Shown here: piece after piece, positions 20,905 through 34,192 of the stretch
Layout of the letters: every line of letters begins with the position of its first letter
Position numbering within the stretch: the stretch's first letter is position 1
Source: Rhynchosporium graminicola
Lineage: Eukaryota; Ascomycota; Leotiomycetes; Helotiales; Ploettnerulaceae
Direction of reading: 5' to 3'
NCBI GenBank assembly: GCA_900074885.1
Contig: FJUW01000033.1
Location: 945,041 to 1,009,040 of the forward strand
Length of the DNA stretch: 64,000 nt
Program-made: the position numbers and the translations under genes
The notes under the pieces: model-generated
Told to the model about the DNA's origin: nothing
Databases searched by the model: none
The model's input: only the letters and a program-made list of their open reading frames with translations

Positions 20905-23900
20905 CTAGGAGGACATCAAGCGGTTCAATCTGTCCATGGTAGATTCTTGGACATCAACATGAACCTCGATCTCCTCGACCTCTTCCTCAGCGACTGAAGT
21001 TTCGTTCTGGTCGGTGATAATGACCGGATCCTGAAGAGCCAAACCACTGCCCAATAAGCGCTCCACTCTTTCGAGAGGGGACTCCTTAATCTCGAGCTGG
21101 ACAAATTCCTCCTCGACATCTGGTTTGAAAGTGTACATTAGTTCAGCCAAATCGTCTAGAGCGGATGACGGAGATCCTGTTCGTCCGTTCCCAACTGGAG
21201 CTGGATCACTAGTGGAGATGTCACTGGCCTCGTGGGTCGAGTTGTGATTCCGAGAATCGATACGGGCATGTCCAGACTGGCCGACAGAAGCTTGGGGGCG
21301 TACGAGTGTCCCCATAAGGGGAGAAATACTGGTGGCGTTCGAGTGTGCGTTTCTGGCTGACTCTCGGGGGTCAATCAGACCGTCCATCGGAGCCTGAGGG
21401 ACAACGTCTTCAACGCCAGTTCCCTGGCGCATATAGTCAGGAAGTGAAGAATTTCCGAGTTCGAAATCGGTTGCCAAGACAGCTTCCCCAGATGTGCCTC
21501 TTGTAAACCAATGCTCGTCTCTGGTCTCTCGAGCCTCGTCGTAGTCACTATCGTCCGCATGGTCTTCAAAATCAGACTTTTCAAACAAGGCTAACTCTTC
21601 GCCACGATGAATGACACGTCCGTCTTGACGCTCAACGTGGTCATCTTGTGCAGCTTCACCACCACCTTGTGGTCTTCGAGACTGGCCAGGCTCTCTGAGA
21701 ACCAACGATGGCAAACCAAGAGCTTCGAGATCTTCAGAAGTATCAACACCTGTGGCGATACGGCCCATCTCCCTCTCGAAAAGCCAAGGGAACGAGATGA
21801 ATGGCATGTATTTTGGCTCCATCTTTCGACGAGGTGCTTGGAATCCAGTCGGTCTGCATTCGGCAAGAGCAATGTCAAGTTCCTCCTTTGTGACCTTGTA
21901 CATTGCTGCGACGAAGGGTCCGAGATCAGAGAAGCTGTCGCTACCAGCTCTCGCAATGCACTCGAGCCGAAATTGGTGTTTAAGTGCCTCGGAAAGTCTA
22001 CCAACCTCTTCATGAAGCTTATAATCGGTCCCAACACGAGGTTTGGACAGCACGAATGTAGACCAGATTTCGAATTCAGTCTTGATCTCCTGCTGAGCCA
22101 TGATGCGCTTCATATGAATATCGTACTTAGTCTTGACCTGTCTGGCGGCTTTCAAGGTAGCATCGTCCAATGTGTAGGCGTTCAAAATGCGTCTGTCGAA
22201 AGGCTCATTATAGCGTGGAGTAAAGTTGACTGTTTCGACTTTGTCATATAGCAATCCAAGGATCTTATCTGATTGGTAAATTGCCTCCCTTGGCTTGAAT
22301 TTCTTCTCCATGAAATGAGGCCACTTTCTGGCACGAAGGTCCTTGGGCATCTCAGCAGGTTCACCGGTCTTGACATAATCAACGGCCTTGGAGTGTAAAG
22401 CAGCGAGCTTGAGACCTATAAAGGGTGAGCTAGTATGATGTCAAAACTACTGCAAAGACTTACACTTGGGATCCTTGACACCATTAGGCAGAAAGTCTGA
22501 ATTCGCCAGGTGAGCGTGAGCGATAGTAGGGAGAGCATCATTCTTCATGAACCGGACGAAGAATTTCATGAGGTCGGTAATCTCGACGGGGCGATGAAGG
22601 GTCTTTGCAGCCGGTGCGTCATAGTTCAGAGGCTCGCAGTTCCACTCTGGCGGTCGAAGATTCTTATCCCAGATTATAAAGAAGTCATCGCCGTCGAGGT
22701 CTCCTCCGGAGCACATACTCGGGACGTCGCGGTCACCTTGGATCGGGAAGACAACAACATCTCTCAGATGATGCAGAGCTGGTACGTTGACAGCTTCAAC
22801 AACTCTAAGATCGCCAGGATGTAAAGATGGATTGCGGCCGACCAGGCAAATTCCTTCAATTACGTTGTAATGATTTGGATCTTTTTTGTCTGGAACCTGA
22901 ATGAAGATCTGAGGTAATTCATCCTCAGCCAGCTGCTCACCATATGCAGCTCTAGGGTGCGTGTAGCCTCGTAAGGTCTTTGTTTCATCCACACAGCCAA
23001 GAACAAATGCACCATTCTCAACGATGATTTTTGCTTTCTCCTTCAGCATCTTGATAGACCATGATCTCCACAAATGAAGAAGTGAGAGCACGAAAGGATC
23101 TCTCGAAGTCATAAAACCGTTTCTGATCATGGTGGCAAGGTTGATGGTCATGGAATTGTCGTCGATATAACGTAGCAATAAGCTGACCGCCACATCGTCA
23201 TTGCTCATAGCCGTCTGGTAATTAGCAAGCTGCTCTGCAAGCATATCAAGGAAAACATCATCAGCCACTCCAAGGGATGATAAGATCGTGATAGTCTGCC
23301 TATTCAGACTAGCGCAAGAGAAACGTGCACATCTGATTATTTCCAAACCCTGATAGGTCGCCTGGAACTTTTGTTGACTCTGACGAATATGGACCTCACC
23401 TTGCAGAATCTCTGGCCAAACAATTAAGATACCCTTACATCCGCCAAGTCGAAATTGAAATGCCGATGGGGCAGTGATAGTGCAGAGTTGCAGCTCTGCC
23501 GTAATCATAGAAGCCATGTAAGGGCCGATCTTTCCAACACCATCTGTGAAAGTGAAGCCATTATTTTCGACATCTGCGATCTCGATAATCTTCACTGACG
23601 GAAGGCTGCGGATGGCTCGAGTCGTAGAGAAACACTGGCCGAGTCTGGCAGCATACTTTGCGACAACTTGGATATGACCGAAATCGCCCATCCATTTGCG
23701 GATATTTGCGCAAGACAAATGATCGGTTTCACAGAAGAAATATGCGCCGTTTTCTCGGAATTGGGAGTTACCGAAGGCAAGAAACTTGAAGCGTCGGTCA
23801 CCAATCTGTATACCGTTGTAGAGAGTTCTGTAGACACGAGTGAACAACTCATCATTTCTCTGCTTGTCGGCGCAAGAGTTGATTCGACCCTGTATCTGTC

Positions 23901-25515
23901 AGCACATATAAGCACGGAAAGCAAGAGAAGACCTACTTCAGCCAGCTCATCTGTGAACTGTACCCGCAAGAATCGTCCGTCTTGGTGTTCCCTTGAGTAG
24001 TGGCGGAGGACTCGATTCGTTGTCTCGACCGTTGGGGAGCTCAGGTACATCGTGGATGGGGTAACGGTGGCCTTGCGTGAATATGCACAATAGTGAGGGA
24101 TAGTTACCTTTGATGTGTGACCCAATGCTTTCGGATTGTCGAACAGACGCAATGGCTCGTGGAGACGGGTTCCCATCTCGTTGGCAACGTATTCAAGAAT
24201 GTCTCTGGCTTTGACCTGATCCTGAGCAGCAATATTCCCAAGCTTCTGGATAAATTGTTTGTCTATGTTGTACTCGTTGATATACTCGCGCGAGATACAC
24301 ACCTCCAACTGATAGCGAATTTCCCAAGGAAGATTGAACGTGTCATTGCCACCTTGCATCGATGCAAGGTCAGCAGATGCGTTTTGTAATACCGGAGGAT
24401 CGATCAGAGACCACAGCTCCGCTGGTTGAGGTGGAATTTTAATCAATCTTGGAACGGGCTCGATCTCGACGTTGAAGTCCTGGAGCGCCTGCTTGATCTC
24501 GGCGTATAGAGCGGCCATATTGTTGGCATGGGCGAACTCGAAGAGAAATGTTGTCCAGCGACCTGACCTGTAAGCATATTTCATAGAAAGGGGGATCGAG
24601 CATACCTATGTCAATCACAGGTTGGTCTTTATGCAGAGTGATTGTCTCCTTCTGGAGTACGTATGGATCGTAGACGATGTCGGTTTGGCGATACCATGTA
24701 TCCCACTCGCTCCACATGAGATTCTCCCTGGAATGGCCAGCTTCCTTGCTTTCTCTTTTACGGTAGTACATGGGAGGTGACTCCACAGAAATAATCAGAG
24801 CAAATGCCGCATCATTCAATTCAAGCTTCTTGATCTTCGTCAATTGGCTAAAGGGGATGTGGAATTGATATTGGTTGATGCGGTCGTAGCTAGGATTGTG
24901 TCCCGGATTCTCGAATTTGACCGTGAAACTGGCCACAAGACGATGTTTCTTGAGGTCCACGACGAGCGTAGTATCATTGTGCGCGGATGAAGTGGGTATG
25001 TGAGTATGCAGAGGCATCATTGACCAAGGATTGACCATCAAACCGAAGTGAATGGCGGACGGGACCATCTTCATTTTTGGTGGATAGAACTTGGTATGTC
25101 TAATGGGGCTTTGCACGGTGCGGCTTTGTCTCCGGTCATCTAGCAAAGTGAGCTGGACCATGTATGTCTCTCCAGCATTGCCTTCACTCTTGATATTGTG
25201 AGGTGAGTTCTTCCAGATGGGTATCTCTGGTGGAGGAGAGAATCTGATCTTAGCACCGCCATCTCGGTTTCCACCGTTGCCTTCAAATATCTCAATGAAG
25301 CTGATTGTACCGTAATCTCGGAATGTTGTCCAAAGATTGTAAGTAGTTTCGTGGGGTGCGAGACCTCTCAGTTTGATGGTCAGCTCATCCCACTGCTGCC
25401 ACTCATAGCTTGGCTTCAATATTGCTCCCTGACGTTGCTGATCTTGAAGGACTGGATTCCGGGGTCGCCTGACAACCTGAGTAGGGTCCATTCTGGCTCT
25501 GAATCCTTGTGACAT
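20905..25515 (-). CDS. RNA-dependent RNA polymerase (QDE-1/SAD-1 family)
   Basis: Predicted 1490-residue cellular RdRP, the enzyme that makes double-stranded RNA for RNA silencing (quelling or meiotic silencing). Four exons: 25515-24606, 24562-23937, 23889-22464, 22415-20905; introns 43, 47 and 48 nt, exon sum 4473 nt. Start is the first ATG (MSQGFRARMD). Residues 30-110 look RRM-like (IKLRGLAPHETTYNLWTTF, GTISFIEIFEG), as in several eukaryotic RdRPs. The RdRP domain spans about 440-1150, with FTDGVGKIGPYMA, the FRLGGCKGIL strand, and the catalytic GGDLDGDDFFIIWD, whose metal-binding Asp triad lies at about residues 909-913. After about residue 1225 a low-complexity acidic/Ser-rich tail of some 260 residues follows. 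Which paralogue class it belongs to cannot be decided by eye. Confidence 0.95.
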
Positions 25516-25992
25516 TATCGATGTTACCAGGATGTGGAGAACAACAACAATCTTGAGATCCTTATAGGTAGCGCTAGGAGAGGTGTTGGAGGTTAGATTG
25601 GGTTTGGTAGACGATATAGACACGCTGCAACATTCGTACGTGGATGCATGTACATCGAAAGGGCCGAGATGGTAAGTTGAGGTGAGATGCGGTGGAGTTC
25701 AACCGGCAGAGCAGTGTACGAGATATTGTTTGCCCTGCTTAAGAGGGAGGTACCGCGGCACAGATACAGGTCCTGCAGCCTAGATCAAGCACAATGGGAA
25801 GATCTGCCACGGGAGTCGCCAGTATCAGAGATGTGTAACAGGTTTGTGCCGTCTTGGTTGTGAGACCAGACAGCTGTTGGATCGGAAAAGCTGGAGGTAG
25901 CTGGGAGTTAGGTAGTGTGGAGAGGTAGGGAGGTTGCAGGAAGAGAGTGGAAAAATCGAAAAGATTCGAAGGGAGGTTGTATTGCATTGTAT

Positions 25993-26027
25993 ATTGTATT
26001 GTATTGTATTGTATTGTATTGTATTGT
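25993..26027. repeat. (TATTG)n microsatellite
   Basis: About seven near-perfect copies of the pentamer GTATT/TATTG, preceded by imperfect units (ATTGCATTGTATATTG). Confidence 0.9.
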
Positions 26028-26551
26028 GGAGCGGGAAGGGCTGGTCCCGTCTAGGAAGGGAGGTCGTGTTTGTTTACACGCCTGCCTGACTTGAGAGGAG
26101 TGGATCGGAATGAAGTGATTGCCCGAAGTGAATACCCAGGTGATCATCGATTGCGAAAACAACCAAATCAAGCACCACGAGGATTTCAAGTACTTAATTC
26201 AAGTACCAAGTAGGTCCAAGAGGAAGACCTAGTACGGAACGGCATTCTTGTCTTCTATGCCATCGATATGGTCGTCTACCCCTTTCCATAAGAAAATAAT
26301 ATCTACCTACCTACCTAGGTCCCTACCTATCTACCTAGTGAGTAGAGGAAGACGAAGTGAAGGGAGCATTTACGCGGTAGACTTACTTTGATATTCGAAA
26401 GGTGACCCGACTATTGCTACGATAGAAAAAGCCGAATTTGTGTCTCTATTCCTAATTCCAATACTTCAGACCAAGCATTGGCTAGAAAGAGTAACATACC
26501 GTAGACCTGTATGTATGTGGATGAATCTTGCGCGCATCGTTGGAAATCATT

Positions 26552-26592
26552 CATACATACATACATACATACATACATACATACATACATAC
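26552..26592. repeat. (CATA)n microsatellite
   Basis: About ten perfect copies of the tetramer CATA, followed by CCTACCTAGGTAC. A second array of the same unit lies at 52577-52610. Confidence 0.9.
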
Positions 26593-28309
26593 CTACCTAG
26601 GTACTCGCTCCTTCCTCACGACCCAATGCCAGCCGCACTCAACTACTCAGGGTAATTTGAACATTCGGCATTGTCACTGAGCCTCCCTCCAGGTCCTTCT
26701 TGGAATTCAATGGGGAGGCGGAGTCGGATCAGTGCAGTGCTCGTGCAGCTTCTGGGCGGTGCTCTCTCTACCTCAAGAGCTATGTTGATGTTGATGATTC
26801 TTCTATACAGACACGCAACCGACTCGCAAGATGGATGCGCGCAAAGTGCGGGTAGGGATCGGCTCGGAATCGGGTATTGTGTTACTGTACAATTATAAGT
26901 ATAGGTCCCGTCGGGAATGGCTTCGAGCTCAAAGGTTTGGCACCCGGGCCTTGCTTCGTACCCTCGTTCGGTCTCGACTTTGACGAAGACACCAGCAAGT
27001 CACGGATAATTGTATGGCTTAACTTCGTATCTAACATGCCTCACCCGCACAACGTCGGCTTGTTTGGTCCTCCCCTCTGTTGCCTTCACCCAAATCGAGT
27101 CTGTCAGTCCAGAGGCCCATGCTACTCAGCTCTGCCTGCATGGAAAAATATTTCACAATATGAAAGTCCTATAAGTACAAAGACGATAGATTTGATTTGC
27201 GATCCTAGATCTAGCTGCTCCTGCACTCCGGCGTACCTCCCTCCACCCATGACCTAAAGTAAAGATTAAGCAGATATGGCCACCCTGCACACATCATAGG
27301 AATGGAATAATGAAATATGTAAATCGACACGATATCCCTAATGTTACCGGTAACGTAAATTATTCCACTTATTCAGTTACGTATTGCTCGGTGGCTGTTC
27401 ACCAATACGCCATGGAACAAGAGGAATAACTTAGGAGCTACCTGATCCTTTACTGCTCTTAGTCGTGGGCGTACAACACAACACTCACCCTTCTCATGTC
27501 TCCATCCCGTAGTGACACTAACTCCCCAAAGTCTCTGAGTTCTATGAGCGATCCTCAAAGGGAAAATTCGAGACCTCTCACCAGTGTACACCAAAACGCC
27601 ACTCTTGCAATCCACCTACTTTGCACCACCCTCCTCCTCGCAGCTCTCAGATCGAATTGAAGAACTTTCCATTTGCGAGTACGGCAAGACAGACACCAGA
27701 CTAGATCAGTGACTCCACGCACGTACTTGGACATTGTTTGCGAAGAACCCAATCCCAATCCATCAGGTCTTCTCACCAACTCATATTTTCTTCTCTAATC
27801 CTCCTCATAGCGAATTGACTTCCCACGATCAATTCTGATCGACACTAACAAATACCTACATTTCCTATACCGTACGTCGCATACCAGGAATCTACTATAA
27901 GAACTTCTTCCAACGTGCAGCATAGTCGGGTTCAAGATCCCGACTCAAAGTAACAGAGCTGCTGAAGCGAGGAGCTGTGAACAATAAGTCAGATAAGTAG
28001 ACTACGGTGTGAAGGATCACGGCAAATGAGCCTTGTCAAAATGATACAATATTACAGGTTGAATTCGACAGAGACTATAGCTCTTACGGAGTTCGTGTAT
28101 GAGGATCATAGGTCTACATGTCATTAGACTGCTACTCTACGAAGCAAATAAACTTGAACTAATGCACCTACTCCCGATGCTGTGCAAAGATGCGAGCCTC
28201 CATACAAATGTCGGATCAAATGCTAATACTAAGTCAAATTTCAAGGTCCAGAGTTTCAAAGCAGAAAATTTCTCTTAGGATCTAGTCCCGCGATGATGAG
28301 ATAGAAACT

Positions 28310-30342
28310 TCACTGAGGAAGATCCACGATCTTTCCTGGATTCATGATCCAGTAAGGATCAAGAGCCTGCTTGATGCTCTTCATGACACCCAGTGTATCC
28401 TTCCCCACCTCCAAGAGAAGAGCTTCCTTCTTCCCAATCCCAATCCCATGTTCTCCCTACACTTCATCAGCATACCACACACACAAACCATCGAAATCAA
28501 GAAGGACAACCCACAGTGCAAGTACCCTCCATATCCAGTGCCCTCTTCACCATATTCTTCACACACCTCTCAACCTTCTCCTTCTCCCCCGGCACTCTCG
28601 AGTCATACATGATACTCTCGTGGAAATTCCCATCCCCGATATGACCCAGAATACTAGCAAACAGGCCCAGATCATCCATCTCTTTCTTACTAACCTCGAT
28701 TATATCCGCCAATCTGGAAAACGGCACCGCGACATCCGTAGACCACACCTCACTCCCCTCTTTCCGCAGCGCAAGCATACTCCACAAACTCTCTTTCCTA
28801 GCTGACCACAGTAATTTCTGTTCCTTGGCATCTTTTGCGAATTCAAAATCGCCTCCTCGATGTGACTTGGCGATCGCTGAAACCATAGAAATGTTCTCTT
28901 TGACCGAGGCTTTGGTGCCGCTGAATTTGAAGAACAAGGTAGGGAGTTCTTTCCATTTTCGAGGTGCGGTTGAGCCGGACAGGTTGACCACTTTCATTTG
29001 CACTTCATCCATGATCTCCATGGCAGCGACTTGGACGCCGGCTCTCATTACGCTTGCGGCTGCTGCTGCGGCATCGCGAATGGATGGGAAGGTGACGACT
29101 GCTACTGAGAATTCTTTGGGGACCACGGCGAGCTTGAGAGTAATCTCCGTCACCAGTCCTACCCATAAATCAGTGTGACTGCTTGAATCCGAATTCGAGG
29201 AACTCACCAAGTGTCCCTTCGGACCCAACAAACAACGAGTTCAAATTATACCCCGCGCTCGTCTTCCTCGGCCTCCTCTTCGTCTTGATCACCGTCCCAT
29301 CAGACAGCACAACCGTAAGATTAATAACCCAATCCTTCATCGTGCCATACCTTACCGCATTCGTCCCCGAGCAATTCGTCCCCACCATTCCTCCAATCTT
29401 AGCACTCGGTCCCGGATCAACAGGGAAGAAGAGTCCAGACTGTCTTCTCGCCAACTCCTCATTCAACTCCATCCAGCTCACACTAGGCTGGACAACGATA
29501 TCCATATCTTCCTCGTGGAACTGTAGGATCTGATCCATGTAGGCGAAATCAACGCTGACTCCTCCGTAAGGAGCGGAGAAGTTACCTTCGAGAGAGCTGC
29601 CGCCGGAGAAGGGGATGATGGGAAGTCGGTACTTTGAGCATATTTTGGCGATCTGGGATACTTCGGCGGTAGTTTTCGGATAGGCTACTGCGACAGGAAG
29701 ACTGTCAATATTGGTGGATGACCACTCGGAATAGCCATGTGCTTTCAGATCTTCGGGATCGGTGGAAATTGTGGCTTCGTTTCCTGTTGCTTGACGGATC
29801 TCTTTGATAGCCTGAAGTTCTCAGTATTGACACAGAGAATTTGGACTGGGGTTTGAAGCGAGTTCACTTGAGTCGAGAAGTACAAACCCGTGAATTCACT
29901 CAGAGGGTAAACATAGACTTACAGACTCCATATCATTCAAGTTTGCATAAGTAGGCCTGATAAACTTCGCCGCATTTGAGTACTCTCTCTCTCCATCTTT
30001 CCTCCCTTCACTTGTCCATCCAACAACAAGCCCTGTACCAATAGCCGAAGCGGCCATCAGAGCCAAAACACTGTAGCCGGTCCATCCATTACCTGCTCTA
30101 GGCTGTTCCTTTCCCACCCCAGCTTTCGCAACCCGTATTGTTTGCTTTCCCGGTACATTGAACTTTTCACTTCTAGAATTCGAGCTATTCCAACGAACTC
30201 TCCCTTCACTTGCACTCCCTAAGCCTGTCGATTGCAGTCTGAGAAAGTGTCGACCTGGTTGTCGTGCTCTCAATAGTGGGGTTGTCCAAGCGAGTGGTCT
30301 CGGCACGCATTTCACCGACCTCCTGCTCATGCACCCAGACAT
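28310..30342 (-). CDS. DLD1: mitochondrial D-lactate dehydrogenase (cytochrome c)
   Basis: Predicted 604-residue FAD flavoprotein that oxidises D-lactate to pyruvate and passes electrons to cytochrome c at the inner mitochondrial membrane. Exons 30342-29923, 29811-29208, 29158-28515, 28456-28310; introns 111, 49 and 58 nt. The N-terminus is Arg-rich (MSGCMSRRSVKC..RARQPGR), a likely presequence, followed by one helix (YSVLALMAASAIGTGLVVGW) that would anchor it. FAD_binding_4 region: PFSGGSSLEGNFSAPYGGV, GLFFPVDPGPSAKIGGMVGT, GYNLNSLFVGSEGTLG. C-terminal FAD-oxidase domain: GHIGDGNFH, EGTCTGEHGIGIGKKEAL (joined exactly across the last intron) and MNPGKIVD. All are standard for the family. A second ATG at 30330 is an alternative start. 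Confidence 0.95.
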
Positions 30343-32518
30343 GATATAAGTATGATGCCTGGGGATTCGAAAGTTCCAAGGTGCTTCGATTCGCCTTCTC
30401 CAGATCAGCTCAGATGCAAGCCCCTGCAAATGCACACAGCCGGCTCAGATTTCAGATGTTCAGATCGAGCCTTCGATATCCGTTATACGCATCCACGGAT
30501 GGCCTTCTTGTCTTGTCTGTCACAAAGATCCTTTATTGGCTCTTTTCGCTTCCAAATTCGTTTGGAATGAGTCCGCTTTGTCACTCATGTGATGAGGAGA
30601 AAGGGGAGGGAGGAGGAGTAAGTACACAGAAGGGAAGAGCTCCATTATATAGCGTCACTTAAATTGTCTTTGGAGGGGTAGAACGGGTCTACTAAATACT
30701 GACAGCTAGTCATTGTGGTAACTAGCTCCAAAAGAACTACCTAGTCAGTCAAGAAGGTCCCCCATTGCGGATCAAGAGAGTCGAAATATGTTGAGGTAAT
30801 TGGTAAGTGGATCGGGTCGGCAAGTTTGGGGGTTACCCCAGACAAATCCACGCTGCATCCGTACTACTTGTGATCAACTTCTGATCTAGTCTGGTCCAGT
30901 CGAGAGAAATGGAAGTCCTCGGGATTTTCTTCGCTTACGATCTCGTCGCTTCGAAAGTGTATGAAGGTATTTGCTGCGGTATTCGCGGCAAGATGTAGCG
31001 TGTTGTGTTTTATATAGCTACCTACCCAGCTATTAAACATGAGAGATGCTAAGATAAAGAAGAGATTCATGGTTGCTCGCAAGTGACTGTTAAAATGGCA
31101 AAAATATCCAAACAGCTTCCCAAACATTCTTCGGAGCTAGGTCATGTGTGACATATCTACTGCTGCCAACTCACACCACTTGGATGCAAGAATCGTCCCG
31201 AACCAAGATGCAGTTCTTTTCGGTCCTCGTTATCGTTCGGGAGGACCTGCAACATCGATCTGTCCTTGCAGTAGTGCACCGTACCATCGATCATATGTTG
31301 TGTCGTGCATCCCACTCTTCCCCATTTCCTTCCTCAAGTCGCTCTCTTCGTAGCTCCACACCTTACAACAAACATTTGGACTATAAGTACCTCCAAATCA
31401 GAGACAGAGGTAGACAACAAATACGACTGGAACATGTTGAAGTCGTAAAAGTAGCAGAAATGTCCTCGTGAAGCGGAGACGTCTTTTTCAGGTCTGAGTA
31501 TTGAGATGGGATAATTGGAGTGGGAGTCCTCCAAGCTATCGGTAACACTTCGAGAAGCACTGCACCGCGATCTTGTAAGATACATTATAAGTAAGCACAA
31601 CCAGTGCCTGCAGCTAGGATCCCGATCCTACTATAAGGCCCAACAACGTCTTTAAATCTGTCACTACCATACCGTGAATGACCCAATCTATGTGCTCTTT
31701 CCCTTCGCATGACCCCCCTCTTCTCACTCTCCTCTTCTTATCCAGACTCACAAATCCGCACTTTTCAGGACTACTACCACCAAAACATAACACCAACCCA
31801 ATCCGTCCATCCACTCATCTTCCCGATCGTCTTACAGCATAGCATGCACAGTATAAGCCTCACCTCCCCATTTCCGGCTTCCATCCAAAGTGTACGAGGT
31901 CTCTTTTCCCTCTCGTACAAACATACCCTCCCTTGGCCCCATCTCTTACTTGAGAGAAACACCAAAATGGCCACATACATCTAAGGGGTTGAGATGAGGA
32001 ACAAACTCGTGAAGATCTAGAGCGGTTAGTCCAGCTAGATCCCCATCACCCTCCGCACTTCTGGAACTTGACGTTTGTGAATGTCCCATGATGTGAAGTC
32101 CGCCCCAGAGATGCATGTTCCTGCAGCTCGATGGGCAATACGAGATGGCTGGGCATGGGGGTCGGATCAGATGCATCTTCATTTGGAGATCATGGGTATG
32201 TAACGTAATTGTGTACCAGAAAGGTCAAATGAGAGCCCACACGTTTAACTAGTCATGCTGCATAAGGGTTGAGTTGGGGTTCAAGGGAGAAGCATGTATT
32301 ATCACTTCATCAAGTAATGTAGGGAGTCAAATTTAGGGACTGGATGGGCTTTTACATTGTTTTGGTATTGGTTGCTTCGACTATGCTGCTGCACTAGCTA
32401 ACAACCCACTTGCTTGCACTTTTATCCCATGCGCAAATGCTGTACCGAAGCATAGAAAGGGACCCAGATACTCCATCCCATAACCATCATGAAATCCAGA
32501 GCAAAGTGAAGAAGACGA
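30343..32518. other. intergenic, about 2.2 kb, nothing supported
   Basis: 5' flank of DLD1 and 3' flank of RPS4. ORFs up to about 107 codons have no motif. No repeats of note. Confidence 0.4.
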
Positions 32519-33683
32519 TTAGTTTCCGGCAATGGCGTGTGCGCGTCTGCGGTCTCTCTCCTCGGCAATGCTAAGCTTGACACCCTTGCCCTTTGGCAAT
32601 GAGATCCATGGCTTCTCGGAACCAATGACAAAGACGTTGTTCTCACGGGTAGCGAAAGAATTGTCTATGGCATCCTTGATGTGGACGATGTTGAATCCAC
32701 CATCGTGACGCTCTCGGTGAGTAATGACACCAACACGACCCATGTTACGTCCACCGGTAGCCATGGCAATGACACCAGTATCGAACTTGATGAACTCGGA
32801 GATCTTGCCAGTGGCCAAGTCGATCTTAACGGTGTCGTTGACCTTGATGGCTGGGTCTGGGTAACGGATACTACACAAGCAAAATTTCGTCAGCATTTCT
32901 GGAGTGGATTTGTATAGCAACCGTTGGTACAGCTCCAATCTATCGTTGAAACACAATTTATCGTTGTGTTCCGCTGCATCGACCAAAGCTTGGACCAACG
33001 GCTGAATGATGTCTGATAGAACTTACGTTCGTGCATCGTGCGTGACCAAGAATGGGATTGCGCCCTTGCCCAATTGAACTCTCTTAACCTTTCCAAGCTT
33101 GTATTCGGCCTCCTCGGCTTGGATTCGGTGGACGGTGAAACGGCCCTTGGTGTCGTAGACAAGACGGAAGTTCTCGCCGGTCTTCTCGATGGTGATGACA
33201 TCCATGAAGCCCGCTGGGTAGGTGGCATCGGTTCGGACCTTTCCATCAACCTTGATCAAACGCTGCATAACGATCGCCTTAACTTCGCGGGCGTTGAGAG
33301 CATACTTTAGACGGTTGCGGATGAAGACGATCAATGGCATGCAGTCGCGGAGCTTGTGAGGACCTGGGGATGGACGAGGAGCGTAGGCACCGGAGAGTTT
33401 GTCCAAGAGCCAGTGCGATGGGGCCGAAAGGCGCTTTTGATGCTTCTTACTGTAAATTAAATGGTCAGCATGGCGTTCAGAGAGCGCAAAAGAAGACTTT
33501 GAGAATCAATTCGCTGGATCGATTGCTGCCGTTCCTGTTGATTTCTTTTTGATCTGCATAATTGTGGATGTGCAAGAAATCGCCCATCATCGTCCAGCGT
33601 TCGAACCGATTCCCAAAGTCTTTGCGGGTGCAATTTCAAGAAACGTGTAGGCACAGAGGATATACTTACAGTCCCTTACCCAT
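32519..33683 (-). CDS. RPS4: 40S ribosomal protein S4 (eS4)
   Basis: Predicted 262-residue eS4 of the small ribosomal subunit, the usual length. Three exons: a 14-nt exon (33683-33670) coding MGKGL, a 220-nt intron, exon 2 33449-33027, a 156-nt intron, exon 3 32870-32519. The sequence is nearly invariant across eukaryotes: [35 protein letters not shown], the S4 RNA-binding segment ([16 protein letters not shown]), KGRFTVHRI, and the KOW-type region NVGRVGVI-like (here [18 protein letters not shown]). It ends in IAGN. Introns longer than elsewhere in the window and a tiny first exon are common for fungal ribosomal-protein genes, often with regulatory roles. Confidence 0.97.
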
Positions 33684-34192
33684 TTTGAAGTCGTTGTGGG
33701 GTTGTCGAAGTTGTCTTGTCGAAGGATGAGATCAAAGAAGAGTTTCTTGATATTGTGGGAAGCGGTGGGGACAAATTCGGTTACTCATTGCGCTAAGCTA
33801 TACAGGACTAGCTTTATCAGAGTCTTGGCATGCTACTACTTACCTGGCTCCTGGATGATTAGGAGACGAGGTAGACTGCAGCATCGAGTGATACATTCTT
33901 CCCATATGCCAGATACATGCAAGCTCATTCACCAGGAAGTCCAATCAAAATAAAATAGACATCTTCCTATTGGAAGAAGCAGGTAGGACTGCTGTACTGT
34001 GCTTCTTATATCTTATGATGCGAGTAAGCAAGGAATATGTGCGGCTTTTGTCAAGTACCACTTGACATCGGTTTGTATCGCTCAATCATACTGAAATGGC
34101 CGCATTTCTTCCAACTCGCTGCAAAAACCTCCCCGGATTTTGATCACGAAAGTCGGAACAGTGAGATTCCAGTACGGAGCAAGACGAATGCC
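33684..34192. other. divergent upstream region of RPS4
   Basis: About 500 nt between RPS4 and the methyltransferase remnant. Promoter of RPS4; no distinct motif recognised. Confidence 0.4.

Larger units (their letters stand above)
25516..28309. other. intergenic, about 2.8 kb, microsatellites only
   Basis: 5' flank of the RdRP gene and 3' flank of D-lactate dehydrogenase. Holds two microsatellites (listed separately) and clusters of CTACCTACCTAGGT-type motifs (26299-26336, 26591-26604). A TTACCGGTAA palindrome is at about 27343. ORFs are short and featureless. Confidence 0.45.

Noticed and set aside
26552..26592. CRISPR-like array
   Set aside because: Simple tetranucleotide repeat without spacers, in a eukaryotic genome.
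27924..27947. Possible tRNA T-arm (GTCGGGTTCAAGATCCCGAC)
   Set aside because: The loop has eight bases and no D-arm, anticodon arm or acceptor pairing can be drawn around it; it is just a hairpin.
31534..31550. Shared 15-mer CAAGCTATCGGTAAC with 35.5 kb
   Set aside because: One or two 15-base matches are expected by chance in 64 kb, and flanks do not align.
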